Source: Myxococcales bacterium
GTDB lineage: Bacteria > Myxococcota_A > Polyangia > Polyangiales > Polyangiaceae
Reading direction: 5' to 3'
Assembly (NCBI GenBank): GCA_016212965.1
Contig: JACRDA010000280.1
Coordinates: 1-64,000, forward strand
Length of the DNA stretch: 64,000 nucleotides
The notes under the pieces are model-generated. The model made no database searches. It was not told the DNA's origin and saw nothing but the letters and a program-made list of their open reading frames with translations. The translations under genes were made by a program, and so were the position numbers. Positions 61,085-64,000 of the stretch are shown one piece after another. The number at the start of each line of letters is the position of its first letter. Position 1 is the stretch's first letter.

Positions 61085-62542
61085 ATGCTCCCGGCTTCGA
61101 ATCGCGGCCTCGGCGTGAACCTCGGGTTCCCGGACGTGTGCAACACGCCCGCGGGTCCCGTCACCGTGCCCATCCCCTACCCGAACATCGCCCTCAACGT
61201 GCAGGCGGTGCCCTTCTCGCCCGTCGTCAAGGTGTCGATGATGAACGCGCTCAACATGATGAGCCGCATCCCGATGACCTCGGGGGACGAGGCCGGCGTC
61301 GCGCACCCCATGTTCAAGCAGGCCGGCGCCTACACGATGGGCAACCCCGTCGTCTCGATCGACGGCATGCCGGCCATCAACCTCACGTGCCCGACGACCG
61401 GCAACAACTTCAACAACCCGCTCGGCGCCGTCCTCGTGCCGAGCGCCGTGAACGTCCTCTACTGCTACGCCGGCGCGGGCAACGCCCGAGCAGAGGCGCT
61501 CGGCGCGGAGCAGGAGGCGCTCGCGGCGCTGCTCGTGCCCGACCACGCCGTCGGGATCACGCTCGCGCGCCGCCGGGGCGAGCTCGTCGTCGGGCACGTG
61601 CGCCGCGGCTCGCCGGCCGCGCGCCTGGGCCTCGCCCCCGGCGACGCCATCCTCGGGCTCGACGGCGTGCCCGTCGCCGCGCTCGGCGACGCGGAGCTCC
61701 CCGCGTGCCTCGCGTCGGCGTTCACCGACCCGGGTCGTCTCGAGCTCCGCGTGCGCGACACCGGCGAAGTCGTGCGCCTGCCGGGCCTGCCCGCGGTGAC
61801 CGCCCAGCCGCCGGTGCGCGGGCGCAGGCTCCCGGGCGGCCTCGGCTACCTCGAGGTGAGCCTGTTCGCGCAGGACGCGGCGACCTGGACCGAGCGCGCC
61901 TTGGCGGCGCTCGAGCAGCAGCCGCTCCGGGCGCTCGTCGTCGACGTGCGCGGCAACCCCGGCGGGGACCTCGACGCCATGCTGCGCTCGGCCGGCATGT
62001 GGCTGCCCCGGGGCACGGCGCTCGCGCGCGAGGAGGAGCCCGACGGCGACGTGCGCGTGCACGTGGCGCGGCACGGCGCGGCGCGCGCGACGCCGCTCGT
62101 CGTGCTCGTGGACCGGCTCACGGCCTCGGCGGCGGAGCTCTTCGCGGGCTGCCTGCAGCATCACGGCCGGGCCCTGCTCGTGGGCGAGCGCACCTACGGC
62201 AAGGGGGCCGCCTGGCGCGCGCCCGCGGCGCTCGAGGCGGCGCGCGGCCGCGGACCCGAGAGCGAGCTCGCCCTGCCCGACGGTCGCCGGATCCAGGGCT
62301 GCGGGCTCGTGCCCGATCTCGGCGTGCCCCCGACCGAAGAGGACGAGACGCGGCGCGTGCTCCGCCTCCGGCGCGCGGAGACCCTCGCGGCGCACGCCGA
62401 CGCGCGCGAGCCCGATTGCGATCCCCGGAGCGACCGAGTGCTCGCCGCCGGCCTCCGCCTCGCGCGGAGGCTCGGGCGCGTCACGCGCCGGCGAGCACGC
62501 GGCGGAGCTCCGCGAGCGCCGCGGGGCCGAGCTGCAGGGTGA
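61085..62542 (+). CDS. DUF4150 (PAAR-like) - PDZ - S41 peptidase fusion, candidate T6SS effector
   Basis: The protein is 485 aa. Residues ~1-125 are DUF4150: PDVCNTPAGPVTVPIPYPNI, MNALNMMSRIPMTSGDEAG, and NLTCPTTGNNFNNP. A PDZ-like domain (~150-230; GHVRRGSPAARLGLAPGDAI) and an S41/CtpA domain (~240-430) follow: VVDVRGNPGGD, then Ser348 in TASAAELFAG and Lys373 in ERTYGKG. The 25-residue Ser-Lys spacing equals that of E. coli Prc (S430/K455), so it should be active. There is no signal peptide; delivery would be by spike. The basic tail overlaps the opposite gene by 62 bp. No immunity gene was recognised. Confidence 0.88.
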   Translation: MLPASNRGLGVNLGFPDVCNTPAGPVTVPIPYPNIALNVQAVPFSPVVKVSMMNALNMMSRIPMTSGDEAGVAHPMFKQAGAYTMGNPVVSIDGMPAINLTCPTTGNNFNNPLGAVLVPSAVNVLYCYAGAGNARAEALGAEQEALAALLVPDHAVGITLARRRGELVVGHVRRGSPAARLGLAPGDAILGLDGVPVAALGDAELPACLASAFTDPGRLELRVRDTGEVVRLPGLPAVTAQPPVRGRRLPGGLGYLEVSLFAQDAATWTERALAALEQQPLRALVVDVRGNPGGDLDAMLRSAGMWLPRGTALAREEEPDGDVRVHVARHGAARATPLVVLVDRLTASAAELFAGCLQHHGRALLVGERTYGKGAAWRAPAALEAARGRGPESELALPDGRRIQGCGLVPDLGVPPTEEDETRRVLRLRRAETLAAHADAREPDCDPRSDRVLAAGLRLARRLGRVTRRRARGGAPRAPRGRAAG

Positions 62543-63083
62543 GCTCTGCCTCGCGCGGCCCGTCGGCGTACTCGAGCGTGAGGAGCGCGACGGGAACGAC
62601 GGCCTCGGGCAGGTGCCGGCTCACGGCCACGCGGTCGAGGCGCAGGGCCGCGCCGCGGAGCACGGGCCCGAAGCGGCCGAGCGAGTCCAGGATGTCGAGC
62701 GCGCGGATCGCCGGCAGCGCACGGCCGTAGAGCTCGGCGAGACGCCCGGCGCGGGCCGCGTCGCCGAGGGCCGCCGCGAGGTCCTCGCGGACGAGCTCGA
62801 CGGAAGCGTCGGCGCGGGCCGCCTGGCGGAACAGGAAGCGGCAGCCGCGCACGAGCGGCAGGGTGTCGTCGCGCCGCAGGCCGTGGGTGGCGCAGAAGCG
62901 CGTGGCGCGCTCCGAGGCGTCGGCCGCCACACGGGGGCCGAGGTGCGGCTCGAGCAGCTCCCAGAGCGCGAGCTCCGCCTCCGCGCCGAGCGCGCGGACC
63001 GTGGCGAGATCGGCGCCGAGGCTCGCGGGGGGTGTCGCGCCACCGAGGCAGCGCCACGGGGCGACGGGCTCCGCGGTCGTCAT
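62481..63083 (-). CDS. Hypothetical protein with COMM-like C-terminal domain
   Basis: The protein is 200 aa. The N-terminal ~130 residues are all-helical (ELALWELLEPHLG, TRFCATHGLRRDDTLPLVRG, LVREDLAAAL). The final ~65 residues (LRLDRVAVSRHLPEAVVPVA; LLTLEYADG; ELTLQLGPAALAELRRVL) resemble the COMM domain of eukaryotic COMMD proteins in strand order and in the VAVSRH...PVALLTLE pattern. The helical N-terminus also fits COMMD architecture. This rests on remembered family features, not a search. It follows the two-CxxCH lipoprotein gene by four bases (same strand) and overlaps the protease gene tail-to-tail. Confidence 0.5.
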   Translation of the reverse strand: MTTAEPVAPWRCLGGATPPASLGADLATVRALGAEAELALWELLEPHLGPRVAADASERATRFCATHGLRRDDTLPLVRGCRFLFRQAARADASVELVREDLAAALGDAARAGRLAELYGRALPAIRALDILDSLGRFGPVLRGAALRLDRVAVSRHLPEAVVPVALLTLEYADGPREAELTLQLGPAALAELRRVLAGA

Positions 63084-63087
63084 GCCG

Positions 63088-63609
63088 TCAACCGCCCCAC
63101 ACCCAGCCCGGTGCGCCGTCGCCCTGGTGGCAGCTGCCGCACGCGCCGCTCGGCGCGCCCGAGACCATGGGCTCGACGACGCCGTCGACCTCGACCGACA
63201 CGGTGAAGGTCGCCACGAGCGCGTCCGCCGTGAAGAAGTTGCCGACCTCGTTCGTGACGAGCGCGCGCGCGGTGCCGTTCGCGTCCTCGACGTGCACGGT
63301 CGCGCCCGCGACGGGCTCGGGGCAGCTCGCCGACCGGAACACCGTGCCGGCGACCGTGAAGGGGCTCCCTTGCGCCGTTTCGCCCGGTGCGTGGCAAGCG
63401 AGGCAATCGGTGCCGGGCAGCATGCGGTCGCCGCCGAGGCCCCACGCGGGCTCGGTGAGCGAGCAGCTCGTCGCGCCGCCGGCCCCGCCGCTCGACGCCG
63501 TGCTGCCGCCCCCCGTGCCGCCGCCGTCGTCGGACTTCGAGCAGGCGGCGCCGGCCCCGACGAGGGCGACCGCGACGAGTGCGGCGACGCGCGCGAGCCA
63601 TCGAGCCAT
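63088..63609 (-). CDS. Lipoprotein with two CxxCH motifs
   Basis: The protein is 173 aa. It has a signal peptide with lipobox GAAC, a Gly/Ser/Thr linker, then DCLACHAPG (~residue 70) and ACGSCHQGD (~residue 160), two c-type haem motifs bracketing a beta-sandwich-like domain (FTVAGTVFRSASCPEPVAGA; VHVEDANG; FTVSVEVDGV) similar to carboxypeptidase-regulatory-like folds. It is a possible dihaem electron carrier on the outer membrane; haem axial ligands are not evident. It is first in an apparent two-gene operon with the COMM-like gene. GAGACT lies eight bases before the ATG. Confidence 0.72.
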   Translation of the reverse strand: MARWLARVAALVAVALVGAGAACSKSDDGGGTGGGSTASSGGAGGATSCSLTEPAWGLGGDRMLPGTDCLACHAPGETAQGSPFTVAGTVFRSASCPEPVAGATVHVEDANGTARALVTNEVGNFFTADALVATFTVSVEVDGVVEPMVSGAPSGACGSCHQGDGAPGWVWGG

Positions 63610-63734
63610 GCCGATGGAGTCTCCCCGCGCTGCCGTGGCGTCAAGGCGGCGCGCACGCGGTCCGCCCCGACGCGGCTTGCGCTCGGGCCCCGAGGCCGTA
63701 CCATGGTTGTTTCTTCCCTGCGAAAGGCGCCGCC

Positions 63735-64000
63735 ATGATCTCGACCCGAACGACCGCCGCCGTCCTCACCACGCTCGCCCTCGCGGCCTGCTCGGCCGAC
63801 TCGGACACGAGCACGCCGACCGGCACGACCACCACCACGACCGGCACCGGCGGCAGCGGGGGGGCAGGCGCGGGCGGCACGGGCACGGGCGGCGACATCT
63901 TCGTCGACACCGACGCCGACGACGACGGCCTCAGCGACGCCGACGAGGGCCGCTACGACCCGGGTGGCGCGCGCGACACCGACGGCGACGGCACGCCGGA
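63735..64000 (+). CDS. Putative Ca-binding-repeat lipoprotein, 3' partial
   Basis: This is the first 88 residues of a gene running off the window. It has a signal peptide with lipobox LAAC, then a Thr/Gly linker (GTTTTTTGTGGSGG), followed by acidic repeats DTDADDDGLSDADEG and DTDGDGTP characteristic of thrombospondin type 3/calcium-binding repeats. A GAAAGG Shine-Dalgarno sequence precedes the ATG. It is expected to be exported and surface-attached; the functional domain lies beyond the window. Confidence 0.75.
   Translation, partial: MISTRTTAAVLTTLALAACSADSDTSTPTGTTTTTTGTGGSGGAGAGGTGTGGDIFVDTDADDDGLSDADEGRYDPGGARDTDGDGTP

Overview
The window is about 73% GC and almost fully coding. It carries Hanks-type Ser/Thr kinases, sigma-54 activators, many lipoproteins with Gly/Thr/Ser-rich linkers after the lipobox, TPR/PEGA-like proteins, and DUF2169/DUF4150/VgrG cargo genes. 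This combination suggests a large-genome Myxococcota (Polyangia-like) chromosome. That assignment is inferred from gene content and composition only; no rRNA or tRNA is visible. No plasmid, phage or CRISPR hallmark was seen.

Layout. 1-3519 (+): the 3' end of a Pro/Ala-rich protein coupled to an AarF/UbiB-type kinase, then an AAA/DUF4143 ATPase behind a 15-bp inverted repeat. 3591-11656 (-): contractile-injection (T6SS-type) cargo operon 1, transcribed as spike-accessory protein, long VgrG, adaptor-like protein, DUF2169, PAAR-like tip protein, DUF2169, zinc-ribbon protein. 11793-16145 (+): envelope genes (lipoproteins and a porin). 16183-18401 (-): a small NHLP/Os1348-like peptide translationally coupled (TTGA) to a prenyl-synthase/HExxH fusion, possibly an undescribed peptide-modification system. 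18402-19102: a gap with a gene remnant. 19103-29529 (+): a tail-fibre-motif protein, TPR/PEGA partner proteins, two receptor or signalling kinases, Uma2 and a sigma-54 activator. 29530-33085: a decayed zone with remnants, frameshifted genes, a second Uma2 gene and a lipoprotein. 33086-38729: a lipoprotein and an RNA-repair locus, rtcR divergent from a sigma-54-type promoter driving rtcB and a DUF504(MJ1316)-RtcA fusion. 39019-42633 (+): a very large PHP-domain lipoprotein. 42675-42970: 115-bp tandem repeats. 43092-48118: chorismate mutase, U32 peptidase, spermidine-synthase-like enzyme and a DUF1554-like surface protein. 48126-51808 (+): kinase plus TPR/PEGA partner. 51821-62542: T6SS-type cargo cluster 2, with a short VgrG (-) divergent from a DUF2169 protein, a solenoid-like protein, a DUF2169-pentapeptide protein, a pentapeptide protein, DUF3540 and a DUF4150-PDZ-S41 protease. 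62481-64000: a COMM-like protein, a two-CxxCH lipoprotein and the start of another lipoprotein.

How the genes work together. The two cargo clusters contain no sheath, tube, baseplate or ATPase genes, so they must use an apparatus encoded elsewhere. DUF2169 and related proteins probably load the VgrG/PAAR-like tips. The rtc genes form an RNA 3'-end repair regulon. Kinase genes repeatedly sit beside TPR/PEGA membrane proteins, suggesting signalling pairs. Many single genes have a TAnnnT hexamer 6-8 nt before the start codon, suggesting widespread leaderless transcripts.
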